From CBDFKF01 sp965248765 (GTDB lineage Bacteria > Pseudomonadota > Alphaproteobacteria > VGEJ01), in the NCBI GenBank assembly GCA_965248765.1, contig CBDFKF010000004.1:1054001-1118000 (forward strand): a DNA stretch of 64,000 bases, read 5' to 3'. The notes below the pieces were generated by a model. That model was not told the origin of the DNA. It did not search any database and saw nothing but the letters and a program-made list of their open reading frames with translations. Positions 53,619-63,671 of the stretch are shown one piece after another (the stretch's first letter is position 1; every line of letters begins with the position of its first letter). The position numbers and the translations under genes were made by a program.

Positions 53619-54246
53619 TCAATGCGTGCCTTTCTTCGGTGGCATGGTTCCGGGGTCCGGGTCCTTGGCGGCCGCATCGACCCATTGCAGGAAGCGCCAG
53701 CGAGTTTCTGCGTCGGCGGCGTGCCAGGCGCGTTGGAGCGCCGGTAAGCCGGCCGCTATCGTCGATCTGCGCGTGAGGCGTTTGGTGCGGCCCTTGCCCT
53801 CGAGCATGGCCAGGGCCTTCTCCAATGTTGCCGGCCCCCCCGGCGCGCCGCAGAGACCGGCGATCACGCGCTGTTGGGCCGTCGGCATGCGAGCCAGGCG
53901 ATGGAGATCGCCTTCGCGGTCGGCGAGCGGCCTGTCCGCGAGCGCCACGGCCGCCTCCTCGCACAACCCCTCGCCGATCTCGAGCGCACGGTAGACCGTC
54001 CGCCGCGAAAGGCCGGTTTCTTCAATGGCGGTTGCTGCAAAGGAAGTTTGTGCAATGTTTGCACTGCTGTTTTGCTCAACGGCGTCAATGTCTTGAGGGT
54101 GTGTAGTGGGCCGTGTTCGTGGCGCGGAACGGGCGTAGATTGCCTTGCGGGCGGCGAGGAAGCGCGCCCGGCCAAGGGCGGTCAGCTCGGCCCGGGCCAG
54201 GTTCTCGTCGATCTCGATGAGGCGCATTTCATCGGGCGTTCCGTCG
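53619..54246 (-). pseudogene. ParB-like partition protein, N-terminus lost
   Basis: Starts inside the family at RPVLVDGTPDEMRLIEIDEN, LARAELTALGRARFLAARKA, followed by a helix-turn-helix TSFAATAIEETGLSRRTVYR and a C-terminal ATLEKALAMLEGKGRTKRL. The N-terminal ParB nuclease-like fold is missing; the frame upstream (to 54359) is antisense to the helicase gene. Plasmids of this type usually carry parB just upstream of and collinear with the Strawberry-notch gene; here it is inverted head-to-head with it. Confidence 0.7.
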
Positions 54247-54252
54247 ACGAGG

Positions 54253-57200
54253 ACCGGCCGGCTGGTTGCCATCACCTCGCGCAACTGTATCCCCGGCGAT
54301 GCCGATTGGAAGCGCGCGTTTGGCTGTCTCGATGCCGATGTCGTCTGCTCGGTCGGCATCGACGGGCGCGCCTATGCCCGCCGGGGCACGACCTTCGATA
54401 CCCGCCTCACGGTCCTCGACCGCGCCGGTGAGCCCGGCGGCCGCATCGAGATCGATCCCGAGGCCTGCGTCGCCGACGCCGCCGGCTTGCTCGATACCGT
54501 CACCGCCCTCGTGCCGCCCAGGCTCCCCATCGGTCAGGTCGAGGCGAAGGCGAGCCCAACGGGCGACCTGTTCGCCGGCACGTCCGCCCAACCCCTCCCG
54601 CGCCCGCCGGCCTCTCCCCGGCGTGCCGTCACAGCGGCCGCGAAGCCGGAGCCGCAACCGACGCGGAAACAGGGTTGGGGGCCGGTAGCCGAGCTTACCT
54701 ACGAGACCGGACCCGGCGAGGCGGTCTCCGGCGCGCCGGAGACCGCCGCGAACGCCGGCACCTATGAGCCCTGGCGTCCACGCACCGTCCGAATCGCCGG
54801 CGCCCATGAGCACCCGACGCCGCTGGTGCAGTCGGGCGCGATGGCGGCGGTGCCCCACCCGACGCCGGACTACCGCCCGATGCTGCCCGAGCACGTCGTC
54901 GCGGAAGCGCGCTTGAGCGACGCCCAGCTCGAAAGTGTCATCCTCGCGGGCCAGGCCCACAGCCGCCGGCTCGCCACCGAATACCGCGTCGAGCACGACT
55001 GGGAGAACATCCAGCCGGTCGGCGACGGTATCGAAGCCGCCAATGACAACACCGCCGCCAACGACAACGACGATACGCCGCTCATCCCCCCGGTCCGGTT
55101 CCGGCGCGGCTGGATGCTCGGCGACGGCACCGGCACCGGCAAGGGGCGCCAGGTCGCGGCCGTCATCCTCGACCGGTGGCTGCGCGGTACGCGCCGCGCC
55201 GTGTGGCTGTCGGCCTCCGACAAGCTGCTCGAAGATGCCCGCCGCGACTGGTCGGCGCTCGGCGGCGACGAGAACGACGTGTTCTACCTGGGGAAGTTCC
55301 GGCAAGGGGCGGACATCCCGCGTGACACCGGCATCCTATTCGCGACCTACGCCACACTCCGGAGCCCCGCGCGTTCCGGATCCCGCTCACGGCTCGATCA
55401 GATCGTCGCCTGGCTCGCCGGCGGCCTCGATCATGAGCATCGCCATGCGTTCGACGGCGTCGTCGTGTTCGATGAAAGCCACGCCATGGCCAACGCCGCG
55501 GGCGGCACCGGCAGCCGAGGCCGCATCGCGCCCTCGCAGCAGGGCCGCGCGGGTCTCCGCCTCCAGCATGCGCTGCCCGATGCCCGCATCCTGTATGTGT
55601 CGGCGACCGGTGCCTCCACGCGCCTATGCCCAACGCCTCGGCCTCTGGGGGAGCGGCGAGACCCCGTTCGAGCGCCGGCACGATTTCGTCACCGCCATGG
55701 AAGCGGGCGGGGTCGCGGCGATGGAGATGGTCGCGAGGGATCTGAAGTCCCTCGGGCTCTACCAGGCCCGCGCGCTTTCCTATGACGGGGTCGAGGTCGA
55801 CATTCTCGAACACGCGCTAGCGCCCGAGCAGCGGCGCATCTACGACGCGTATGCGCAGGCGTTCAAGGTCATCCACGCCCATATCGAACAGGCGCTGGAG
55901 GCGACCGGCGTGACACAGACGGGCGAGGCAAGCACGCGCACGCTCAACCGTAACGCCAAGTCGGCGGCGATCAGCGCGTTCGAGGGGGCGAAGCAGAGAT
56001 TCTTCGGACATTTGCTCACCTCGATGAAGTGCCCGACCCTGGTCCGGGCGATCGAGGCCGATCTCGCGGCCAGCCACGCCTCGGTCGTCCAGCTCGTCTC
56101 GACCGGCGAGGCACTGATGGAGCGTCGCATCGCCCAAATCCCTGCCTCGGAATGGGACGATCTCTCCATCGACCTGACCCCGCGCGAGTACGTGCTCGAC
56201 TACCTCGCCCACGCCTTCCCCGTCCAGTTGCAGGAGAGCTTCACCAACGAGTCCGGCGATCTGATGAGCCGCCCGGTGTTCGACACGGACGGCAACCCGG
56301 TGCTGTGCCAGGAGGCCGGTGCCGCGCGCGACGCGCTCATCGAGAAGCTCGCCGCCCTGCCGCCGGTGCAGGCGGCCCTCAACCAGTTGTTGCATCACTT
56401 CGGCGATGACGCCGTCGCCGAAGTCACGGGCCGCTCGCGCCGGGTGCTGCGCATCACCGACCCCGGCGGCTCGCGCCTGGCGCTCCGCGGCCGGCCGGCT
56501 TCGGCAAATCTTTCAGAGACCGCCGCATTCATGGCGGGCGAGAAGAGAATCCTGGTGTTCTCGATGGCCGGCGGCACCGGGCGGAGCTATCACGCCGATC
56601 TAGGTTGCACCAATACCGCGCGCCGACACCACTACCTTCTCGAGCCCGGCTGGCGCGCCGACCAGGCGATCCAGGGTCTCGGCCGCACCCATCGCACCCA
56701 CCAGGCGTCCGCGCCGCTGTTCCGGCCCATCGCGACCGACGTGAAAGGCGAACGCCGGTTCATCTCCACCATCGCGCGCCGGCTCGACAGCCTCGGCGCC
56801 ATCACCCGCGGCCAGCGCGATTCGCAGAGCGCCATGGGCGAGGACGGCGCCATGTTCAGGCCCGAGGACAATCTCGAATCGACCTATGCCCGGGCCGCCC
56901 TTCGCCGCTTCTACACCGCCCTCTACCGCGGCGACATCGAGGACTGGGGCATCGAGACCTTCGAGGCGGCGACCGGGCTAACGCTCACCTACGAGGGCAC
57001 ACTCAAGGAGGAGCTGCCGCCGATGTCGCGGTTCCTCAATCGCCTGCTGGCCTTGCCGATCGACGAGCAGAACCAGCTCTTCGAGGCGTTGGAAGTGCGC
57101 ATCGCCGGGCTTATCGCCGAGGCGATGGAATCCGGCACCTTCGATCGCGGCGTCGAGACAATCCATGCCGACTCGCTCGCTCTCACCTCACGCGAGCCGG

Positions 57201-57994
57201 TGTTCGTTCACGAGGCCACCGGGGCGGCGACCGAGCTCTGCGAGATCGCGCGGCGCGACAAGCTCGACCCGCTCACACTCGACGCCACGCTCGCGCTCCG
57301 CGACCGATCCAGGGAAGCCCGCCTCATGGTGAACGAGCGCTCGCACCGCGCCGCTCTGGTGCTGCCGCACGCCTCGCGCATGTTGGAGGACGGCGGCGTC
57401 GAGACCCGCGTCCGTCTCGTCCGCCCGGCGACACGCGAGACCATGGCGCGCATGGAGCTCGATGCCTCCAACTGGCAGATCGCCGGTGAAGCGCAATGGC
57501 GCACGCTTTGGGAGACCGAGATCGCCGGCCTGCCGTCCCATACCGAATCGCGTATGTGGCTCGTGGCGGGACTGCTCCTCCCCATCTGGGACCGCCTGCC
57601 CGACCGCCATATGCGCGTGCGGAGGCTCACCACCGATACCGGCGAGCGCCTGATCGGCCGTGTGCTCGGTCCCGCCGAGGCGCTCGAATTCCGCGCAGCA
57701 CTCGGCCTCGCCGGCGGTCTCGGCTTGACGCCGGCCGAACTTCACGAGGAGGTTCTGGCGCGCGGCACGGCGTTCCCGCTCGCCAACGGTTGGCGCATCG
57801 CCCGGCGCCGGCTCGCGGGCGCCGAGCGCATCGAGATCGAGGGGCCGGCCGACGGTCACATTGAGGCGCTCAAGCGCCTCGGCTGCGTGACCGAGATCGT
57901 CTCGTATCGGACCCGCGTGTTCGTCCCCGCCGAGACCGTGCTCGCGCGCGTCGTCGACCGCTGGCCGGTCGGCCAGGCCGCGGTCGCCGCCTGA
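54253..57994 (+). pseudogene. Strawberry-notch-family helicase, truncated and frameshifted
   Basis: Begins GRLVAITSRNCIPGDADWKR, which in full proteins (~1400 aa) follows an N-terminal methyltransferase-like domain; that domain is gone. First frame: AAA/helicase half with GDGTGTGKGRQVAAVILDRW (Walker A), VVFDESHAM (Walker B) and YVSATGAS. A small deletion near 55612 shifts the frame to AYAQRLGLWGSGETPFERRH. C-terminal half: AFMAGEKRILVFSMAGGTGR and WRADQAIQGLGRTHRTHQAS (motif VI) to the stop at 57994. Plasmid/ICE gene; its cellular role in bacteria is not established. Confidence 0.85.
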
Positions 57995-58157
57995 TCGACC
58001 GCGCCTTCTCTGTACGGACAGCCGTCCACCCCTTGTCTGTTCGGACCGCCGGCCAACCCGCGGCAGTCGGGCGGCCGGCCTGCTGCCGTTCCACCAATCC
58101 TCGTTTGGCACCGTCTCCGGCCCGGACGCAGCCTGCCCGCAATCGAAGGAGCTTCCG

Positions 58158-58433
58158 ATGTCCCCGTACACCTTTCCCGACGACCCGAACTACGCCTTCT
58201 GCCCGGCCTATGGGCCGCCGGAGAGCCCGCAGCAGATCCGCATCGTCATCGACGGCGTGCCGGGCTACGTGCCCACGGCGCTCGTCGCGCTCACCCTCGA
58301 CGACGCCGAGAGGCTCTGCGACCGCTTCAACGCCCGGCTCGGCCTCGACCGCGATGCCTGGATGAAGATTGCCGGCCGGACGATGTCCGCCGATCCGCCC
58401 CGCCACGTCCCCGGCAACGACGTCCTGCACTGA
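58158..58433 (+). CDS. Small conserved plasmid-type protein, 91 aa
   Basis: Not assigned. AAGGAGC lies 8 bp ahead of the ATG. Acidic, soluble: YTFPDDPNYAFCPAYGPPES, QQIRIVIDGVPGYVPTALVA, LTLDDAERLCDRFNARLGLD. Short proteins of this size commonly sit between helicase and radC genes in such plasmids. Codon use is high-GC and regular, supporting a real gene. Confidence 0.65.
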   Translation: MSPYTFPDDPNYAFCPAYGPPESPQQIRIVIDGVPGYVPTALVALTLDDAERLCDRFNARLGLDRDAWMKIAGRTMSADPPRHVPGNDVLH

Positions 58434-58584
58434 ATCGAGCGCCTTCACGACGCCGCCCGCGGCCGGCCGGCCGCCGGCCGGCACATCCGCGAGAGCCGAG
58501 CCGGGCGGAAGGAGGTGGACCCTTCAGAGCGATGAAGAGAGCCATCCCCGGGGGCCGCCACCTCATCGCCACCCGGGAGCCGTC

Positions 58585-59248
58585 ATGAACCATGCAGCCA
58601 CGATCGATTTCGCCGGTGTCGCCGCCGTTCCCGCCGAGACCCTGGCGCGCATTGAGCGCGCCGGCCCGGCCGCGCTCGCAGCCCACGAGTTGCTCGGCCT
58701 GCTCGGCATCCGCCCCGCAGGCCGCCCTCGCCGCGGCGGGCGGCCTGCGGGGCGTATTCGACGATCCCGGCGACGCAGTCCGCGAGGCGCCGTTCGCTCG
58801 CGACCACATGCTGCGCGTCCAGGCCATCCTCGAGGTCCATTCGCGCTGGATGGAGGAACGGCTCCGACGCGGCGGCCCGCTCGGCGGGCCGACCGATACA
58901 CGCCGGTTCATCGAGGCGCGCGTGCGCGGCCGCCGTTCCGAGGTCTTCGGCGTGGTCTATCTCGACAACAAGAACCGCGTCATCGCCGTGGAGGAGCTCT
59001 TCCCCGGCACCATCGACAGCGCCAGCGTCTATCCGAGAGAGGTCGCGCGCAGGGTGCTGGTCCACAACGCCGCCGCCGTCCTGTTCTTCCACAACCACCC
59101 CTCGGGCCAATCGCAACCCAGCAACGCCGACCGTGTCATGACCGGGCGGCTTACCGAGGCGCTCGCTCTCTTCGACGTGCGGGTCCTCGACCATCTCGTG
59201 ATCGGCGACGGCGAGGTCACCTCGTTTGTCGAGCTCGGCCTGATGTGA
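58585..59248 (+). pseudogene. radC: RadC (JAB/MPN-type) protein, frameshifted
   Basis: ATG at 58585 opens MNHAATIDFAGVAAVPAETL, ARIERAGPAALAAHELLGLL, then a one-base shift near 58714 moves homology to the frame of ALAAAGGLRGVFDDPGDAVR. The JAMM metalloprotease-like site is intact: VLFFHNHPSGQSQPSNADRV, with VIAVEELFPGTIDSASVYPR before it. Chromosomal RadC is ~220 aa; plasmid homologues are often a little shorter. Biochemical role is unsettled for the whole family. Confidence 0.85.
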
Positions 59249-59364
59249 CCCCGGGGGCTCGGCGGAGAGTGAAGGAGGGCTTCGAGAGGGCGACGCCCGG
59301 AGGGTCGAGAGGAAGGTCCTCCACCCGGCAGCGTCGACCATCCCTTTCACGGGGGACCCCCTCG

Positions 59365-59526
59365 ATGTCCGATACCCCCATCACCGTCTTCACCGTCACC
59401 GACGACAATGACGACCCGTTCCACGAGTTCGTCGCGATCGACCAACTCCTGGCTGAAATCGGCCTGTCGCCGCATGCCGTTCGCGAGGTCATCGGCGATC
59501 CGCCCGGCACCGGCGCGGACCGCTGA
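59365..59526 (+). CDS. Small plasmid-type protein, 53 aa
   Basis: Reads MSDTPITVFTVTDDNDDPFH, EFVAIDQLLAEIGLSPHAVR, EVIGDPPGTGADR. Acidic N-terminal half and a short helix. GGGGGA lies 9 bp upstream. Between radC and ssb, same strand. No known domain. Confidence 0.55.
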   Translation: MSDTPITVFTVTDDNDDPFHEFVAIDQLLAEIGLSPHAVREVIGDPPGTGADR

Positions 59527-59634
59527 GCAGAGTTCGAGAGGAGCTTTGAAGGAGTGAGCGGGGGCAGGTCCGAGAGGGTCCGCTCGCCGTTCGCCGAACC
59601 CAACGTCATCCACCTGGACCATAGGAGCATCATC

Positions 59635-60078
59635 ATGGCATTCGGATTGAACCGCGCGGAAGTCATCGGCCGCCTCGGCGGCGACGCCGTCATCAACCAC
59701 ATGGTCAGCGGCGGCAAGGTCGCCAATCTCTCGGTCGCCACCGACGAGTCCTACATCGACAAGAACTCCGGCGAACGCCGCGACCGCACCGAGTGGCACC
59801 GCGTCGTCACCTTCCAGCCCGGTCTCGTCGAGATGTTCGAAAAGCACGCGAAGAAGGGCCGCCTCGTCTATATCGCGGGCAAACTCCAAACGCGGCGCTG
59901 GAAGAAGGACGGCGAGGACTCCGACCGCTTCTCGGCCGAAATCCTGCTCGTGCCCGGCGGGCGCGTGCAGTTCCTCGACAAGCCGGTCGACGGCGCCATG
60001 CCGGCCGCCAACGACAACGAGCCGGCGTCCGCCGAGCCCATGGCCGCGACCGGCACCGACGGCGACATCCCGTTCTAA
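59635..60078 (+). CDS. ssb: Single-stranded DNA-binding protein
   Basis: 147 aa. OB-fold of SSB: FGLNRAEVIGRLGGDAVINH, VANLSVATDESYIDKNSGER, TEWHRVVTFQPGLVEMFEKH, KKGRLVYIAGKLQTRRWKKD. The C-terminus ends GTDGDIPF, the acidic tip that recruits partner proteins. Start at 59635 has AGGAG 7 bp upstream; the frame is open further. Plasmid type, distinct from a chromosomal ssb. A terminator hairpin follows. Confidence 0.93.
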   Translation: MAFGLNRAEVIGRLGGDAVINHMVSGGKVANLSVATDESYIDKNSGERRDRTEWHRVVTFQPGLVEMFEKHAKKGRLVYIAGKLQTRRWKKDGEDSDRFSAEILLVPGGRVQFLDKPVDGAMPAANDNEPASAEPMAATGTDGDIPF

Positions 60079-60105
60079 TCGGCCGCTTCCTTCCTCCCAC
60101 CTCGG

Positions 60106-60137
60106 GCCGGCGCCGCAGGGCGTCGGCCTTTTCTTTT
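60106..60137 (+). terminator. Rho-independent terminator after ssb
   Basis: GCCGGCGCC and GGCGTCGGC pair over 9 bp (one G-T) around a 4-base loop and are followed by CTTTTCTTTT. Confidence 0.78.
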
Positions 60138-60318
60138 GACTGCCCGGCCGAGCCGGATAACGGGCGCCGCGCCGGCGTTCGCGCTTCGCGCATCGCCACC
60201 CGGCGTTGCGCCCCCGAGAGGCCGAGGGAGCCCGGGACCGGCCGTCACCAGACAGTCCGGGGAGAGAGTCCATGGTCCCACACAGCACCCCTTGCGTTCC
60301 CGCCGGAGCACTCGCGTC

Positions 60319-61329
60319 ATGAGCGCCGCCGGCGATATCGCCGCCGCGCTCGCGCAACGCGCCGAGGAGGTCTGCCGCCACTACCTTCCCGCCGGACGGC
60401 GCCAGGGACGCTACTGGGTCGCCGGCGACGTGCGCGGCGCCAAGGGGCGCTCGCTCTACGTCCGCCTAAGCACCCCGGGCACCGTCGGCAAATGGTGCGA
60501 CGGCGCCACCGGCGAGCACGGCGATCTCCTCGACCTCGTCCGCCACCACCTCGGCGGGACCTCGCTTCGCTCCGCCCTCGCCGAGGCGCGCGGCTTCCTC
60601 GCGCTTCCCGCCGCCGGTCCGGCCGCCAGTGCCGCGCCGGTCACCACCGCCGACCGCGTCGCGGCCGCGCCCCGGCTCTGGACCGCCTGCCGCTCGATCG
60701 ACCGCACCCATGCCGAGAGCTATCTCCGCGCCCGCGCGATTCACCGCTGCCGCTTCGCGGCGCTGCGGTTCCACGCGAGCCTCGCCTGGCGCGGCGACGA
60801 GGGCTTCCGGCGGCTCCCTGCGCTCGTCGCCGCCGTCACCAACGACGACGGCGACATCACCGGCGTCCACCGCACCTGGCTCGACCCGGCGCGGCCAGCC
60901 AAGGCCCCGGTCGCGATCCCCCGCAAGGCCCTCGGGCGCATCCACGGCCTCGCCATCCGCTTCGGCACGCCTCCGGCCGACGACGGCGCTTCGCTTCTCG
61001 TCGGCGAGGGCATCGAGACCGTGCTCTCCGTCGTCACCGCGTTGCCCGACACCCAGGCCGCCGCCGCGCTCTCGGCCGGCAGCCTCGGCGTATTCGCGCC
61101 GCCTCCTGACGTGACCCATCTCGTTATCGCCGCCGACAACGATCCCGAAGGCGAACACGCCGCCGAACGCCTCGCCCGGCGCTGCGCGCGGGCCGGCGTC
61201 GCCGCCACGATCATCGTGCCCGAGTACGGCGACTTCAACGACGACCTCGTGGCCGTCGGCGCCGACGCGCTCGCCGCGCGTCTCGCGCCGTTGGTCTTTC
61301 TAGCGCCTGGTCATCGGGCGGCCCGATGA
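60319..61329 (+). CDS. Toprim-domain protein (plasmid primase-like)
   Basis: 336 aa. N-terminal region WVAGDVRGAKGRSLYVRLST and GKWCDGATGEHGDLLDLVRH resembles the zinc-finger-type start of plasmid primase/helicase proteins. The C-terminal Toprim domain has the catalytic Glu in LLVGEGIETVLSVVTALPD and the DxD pair in LVIAADNDPEGEHAAERLAR. Plausible role: priming or DNA processing during plasmid replication or transfer. Start at 60319; the frame is open to 60136 but without homology. Long leader with GGGGAGAGAG precedes it. Confidence 0.8.
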   Translation: MSAAGDIAAALAQRAEEVCRHYLPAGRRQGRYWVAGDVRGAKGRSLYVRLSTPGTVGKWCDGATGEHGDLLDLVRHHLGGTSLRSALAEARGFLALPAAGPAASAAPVTTADRVAAAPRLWTACRSIDRTHAESYLRARAIHRCRFAALRFHASLAWRGDEGFRRLPALVAAVTNDDGDITGVHRTWLDPARPAKAPVAIPRKALGRIHGLAIRFGTPPADDGASLLVGEGIETVLSVVTALPDTQAAAALSAGSLGVFAPPPDVTHLVIAADNDPEGEHAAERLARRCARAGVAATIIVPEYGDFNDDLVAVGADALAARLAPLVFLAPGHRAAR

Positions 61330-61445
61330 CCGCCGCCGGCGCGGGCAGAGCGGAGAGGAGAGTGAGGCGGGAGAGGGGCGAACGCCGCGGGGAGGAAGAG
61401 AGAGTCCCGTCCGCGGCACCGGCAACACCGAAGGAGAACCGCACC

Positions 61446-61670
61446 ATGGCATCCGTCCGTTTCAAACGCACCGCACCGGACGAGTCGAGGATCTATCTCG
61501 GCTACGATTTCGTCGGCGAGGTCTACCGCCAGCCCGACTGCCTCCGCCCCGGAGCCCACTACTACGTCATCCATCTCGATGAGGATTACCGCGGCCCGGT
61601 GCGCGTGCATGAGCGTTGCCGCATCCGTGAAGTTGCCGAACGCCTCGTTACTACGCATCCGTTCCTATGA
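61446..61670 (+). CDS. Small conserved plasmid-type protein, 74 aa
   Basis: Strong GAAGGAGAA precedes ATG at 61446. Sequence: MASVRFKRTAPDESRIYLGY, DFVGEVYRQPDCLRPGAHYY, VIHLDEDYRGPVRVHERCRI, REVAERLVTTHPFL. A compact beta-rich fold is likely (alternating hydrophobic residues). No known domain recognised. Confidence 0.68.
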   Translation: MASVRFKRTAPDESRIYLGYDFVGEVYRQPDCLRPGAHYYVIHLDEDYRGPVRVHERCRIREVAERLVTTHPFL

Positions 61671-62063
61671 TCGCGGGCACGCCGCGCCATGATCGCTTCA
61701 ACGCCCGCGCATCAACCCGAACGCCCCGCCTGCCGGAAAGGAACAACCCGTGGCCAGGGGGAGAGAGTGGCCCTTCGCTGTGTCGTTTCATCATGCCACA
61801 CGTGCTCATTGCGCCAACCCCTGAAGGGGTCCTCCGCTGCGCTGCGGTCGCTCCTCCCGACGCCAAGGCCGCAAATGCCCATTCGGACCGTGGCTCAGTC
61901 GCTGCGCTCCCTGCGCCCGCACCACTCCGAATGGACCTTCACGGGGCGTCGCGGTCGCAATGGCTCCACTGCGCGCGCGTGTCCCAATGAACCGTCACCG
62001 CAAAGGGCTCCAACGCCCGAGTGGGTGGCAACCTTTCAATCGTCTTCAACAGGAGAACGCATC
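61671..62063. other. Gene-free leader region ahead of the DUF2493 gene
   Basis: 393 bp. It contains GGGGGAGAGAGTGG near 61748 and many short GC hairpins (for instance CCCCTGAAGGGG at 61820-61831). No frame has both a ribosome site and family resemblance. It may be a long untranslated leader or hold a small RNA. Confidence 0.4.
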
Positions 62064-62996
62064 ATGTTCGACCATATCCCCGATATCGACCACGAGCCGC
62101 AAGGCGCGTCACCCACCGCCGTCATCTGCGACAACCTCGAACTGTTCGGCGGCAGCCCCGCAGCCGATGAGCCCGACACCCGGGACGTCTGGGACCAGGA
62201 CGAAGCGCTCGCCGCGATCGACGAAGCCTTCAGCCTGCTCGCCGACGTCGTCGCACAGGACGGCACCCAGCTCGAAGCCGAGCGCGAGAGTCTCCTCTGG
62301 GGCTACGTCAACGCCCTGCACGCCCAGATGCAGCGCCTCGACCGCGGCGTCGACGACCTGAAGCCCAAGCTCCGCGAGCTCGACCGGGCACAGGACGGCA
62401 CCGAGATCACCGCGCACGAGCTGGAGCGCGTCACCGACAGAGCCCGCAGCCTCGGCGACCGGCGCGACGCGTTCGAGCAGATGCGCGACCAGGCCGCAGC
62501 CGCCTACGCCGCCGTCACCGGCAACCACTGGAGGCCGCGACGCGGATCGCACACGAGCCAGACCGGCGCGCTGACCTCCGCCGCCATCGACGCCCGTGAC
62601 TTCGTCCGCGCCCGCGACAACCGCAAGTCCGCCGCGCACGTGCCCGACGGAACCCTCATCGCCGTCGCCGGTGGACGCGAGGCCGCCGACATCAACGCGA
62701 TCTGCGCTGCCCTCGACCGTGTCTTCGAGAAGCACCCCGACATGGTGCTGGTGCACGGCGGCGGACCCGGCGCGGAGAAGATCGCCGCACGCTGGGCCGA
62801 GCAACACGGCATCCATCAGATCGTCTGCAAGCCCGACTGGAACGCCCACCAGCGCGCCGCACCGTTCCGCCGCAACGACGAGCTGCTCAACCTGCTGCCC
62901 AAGGGCGTCGTCGCCTTCCCCGGGTCCGGCATCACCGCGAACCTCGTCGACAAAGCCCGGCAGCTCGGCATCCCCGTCCATAAGGTCGCCGCCTGA
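62064..62996 (+). CDS. DUF2493 (SLOG-fold) plasmid protein
   Basis: 310 aa. N-terminal 170 residues are helical (DQDEALAAIDEAFSLLADVV, AQMQRLDRGVDDLKPKLREL). The C-terminal domain is DUF2493/YspA: IAVAGGREAADINAICAALD, MVLVHGGGPGAEKIAARWAE, KPDWNAHQRAAPFRRNDELL, GVVAFPGSGITANLVDKARQ. SLOG-like folds bind nucleotide-derived ligands. AGGAG precedes the start. It is the last gene of the collinear block; a terminator follows 20 bp on. Confidence 0.85.
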   Translation: MFDHIPDIDHEPQGASPTAVICDNLELFGGSPAADEPDTRDVWDQDEALAAIDEAFSLLADVVAQDGTQLEAERESLLWGYVNALHAQMQRLDRGVDDLKPKLRELDRAQDGTEITAHELERVTDRARSLGDRRDAFEQMRDQAAAAYAAVTGNHWRPRRGSHTSQTGALTSAAIDARDFVRARDNRKSAAHVPDGTLIAVAGGREAADINAICAALDRVFEKHPDMVLVHGGGPGAEKIAARWAEQHGIHQIVCKPDWNAHQRAAPFRRNDELLNLLPKGVVAFPGSGITANLVDKARQLGIPVHKVAA

Positions 62997-63016
62997 GCGA
63001 TGCGCCTCACCGTCCA

Positions 63017-63055
63017 CGGCCGGTCCCCATCGCGGGATCGGCCGTTTCTTCTTGC
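63017..63055 (+). terminator. Terminator after the DUF2493 gene
   Basis: ACGGCCG and CGGCCGT pair perfectly over 7 bp around a 16-base loop, followed by TTCTTCTT. Confidence 0.62.
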
Positions 63056-63671
63056 TTCCCCTTACGAACGCGGAGACCGGCGTGCAACGCGCCCCGTATA
63101 TCGTCTCCGCCGCCCGCGCGCTCAATCGCCGCGCCGGCTCCGGCTCGCATCACTCGCCGGACCCGATACCTCCTCGCTTCCCCTCGACGTCGTGCCTTTA
63201 TGGCGCCTGTGGGCGGTTGGTTCTCACACCGGACGCAGCTCCTCTGCGGGGTGTGCCAAGCGCGCGCCTGTCGTGCCTTTTCCCGCTCTTTCAACGACAT
63301 GGGGCGTCAGGCGTATGCCGGATCGCGTGAATGCTCGGGGCATACACCGACGATCATGGCGCCGCGCGGTCAGGGCCGCGCATGTCCTGTACCGATACAA
63401 GTCCGGTCGCTCTCGGTTGCTGTCCGTATGACGACGTGTTACGCTCAGATACCGGTTTGGCAGGCTCCCGTGCCGGTCCCACCGCCCTCGCCGCGACCGC
63501 CGTCCCGGCCGCAATCACGGCCCCGCGGTGCCGGCGGCGTCGCCTGCGCGGGGGTCTCGGCAACCTCGCAATGCATGGAGACCCCGACAGGAATCGGGGC
63601 GTCCGTGTCCCGTTTTGTGCATGGATTTGACAGGCGCCTGCCCCTGGACGTGCCACAACGGAGCAGGAAAG
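63056..63671. other. Intergenic region ahead of the MobC-like gene, possible oriT
   Basis: About 616 bp with no convincing gene. It holds short inverted repeats: GCGCGG/CCGCGC around 63365-63382 and CCCCGA/TCGGGG at 63582-63599. Transfer origins often lie next to genes of this kind, but no known nic consensus was recognised. Confidence 0.3.

Noticed and set aside
53239..53964. 241-codon open frame on the minus strand
   Set aside because: Overlaps the truncated ParB in a different frame and the cyclase end antisense; its sequence is arginine/glycine-rich without motifs.
50820..59248. Frameshifts as sequencing errors only
   Set aside because: Breaks concentrate in transposases and plasmid-type or signalling genes, while recA, alaS, the hyu genes, the transporter genes and the PLP genes are intact; several breaks are nonsense changes. 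Errors cannot be fully excluded.
63007..63300. 97-codon open frame on the minus strand
   Set aside because: Covers the terminator after the DUF2493 gene; no homology recognised.
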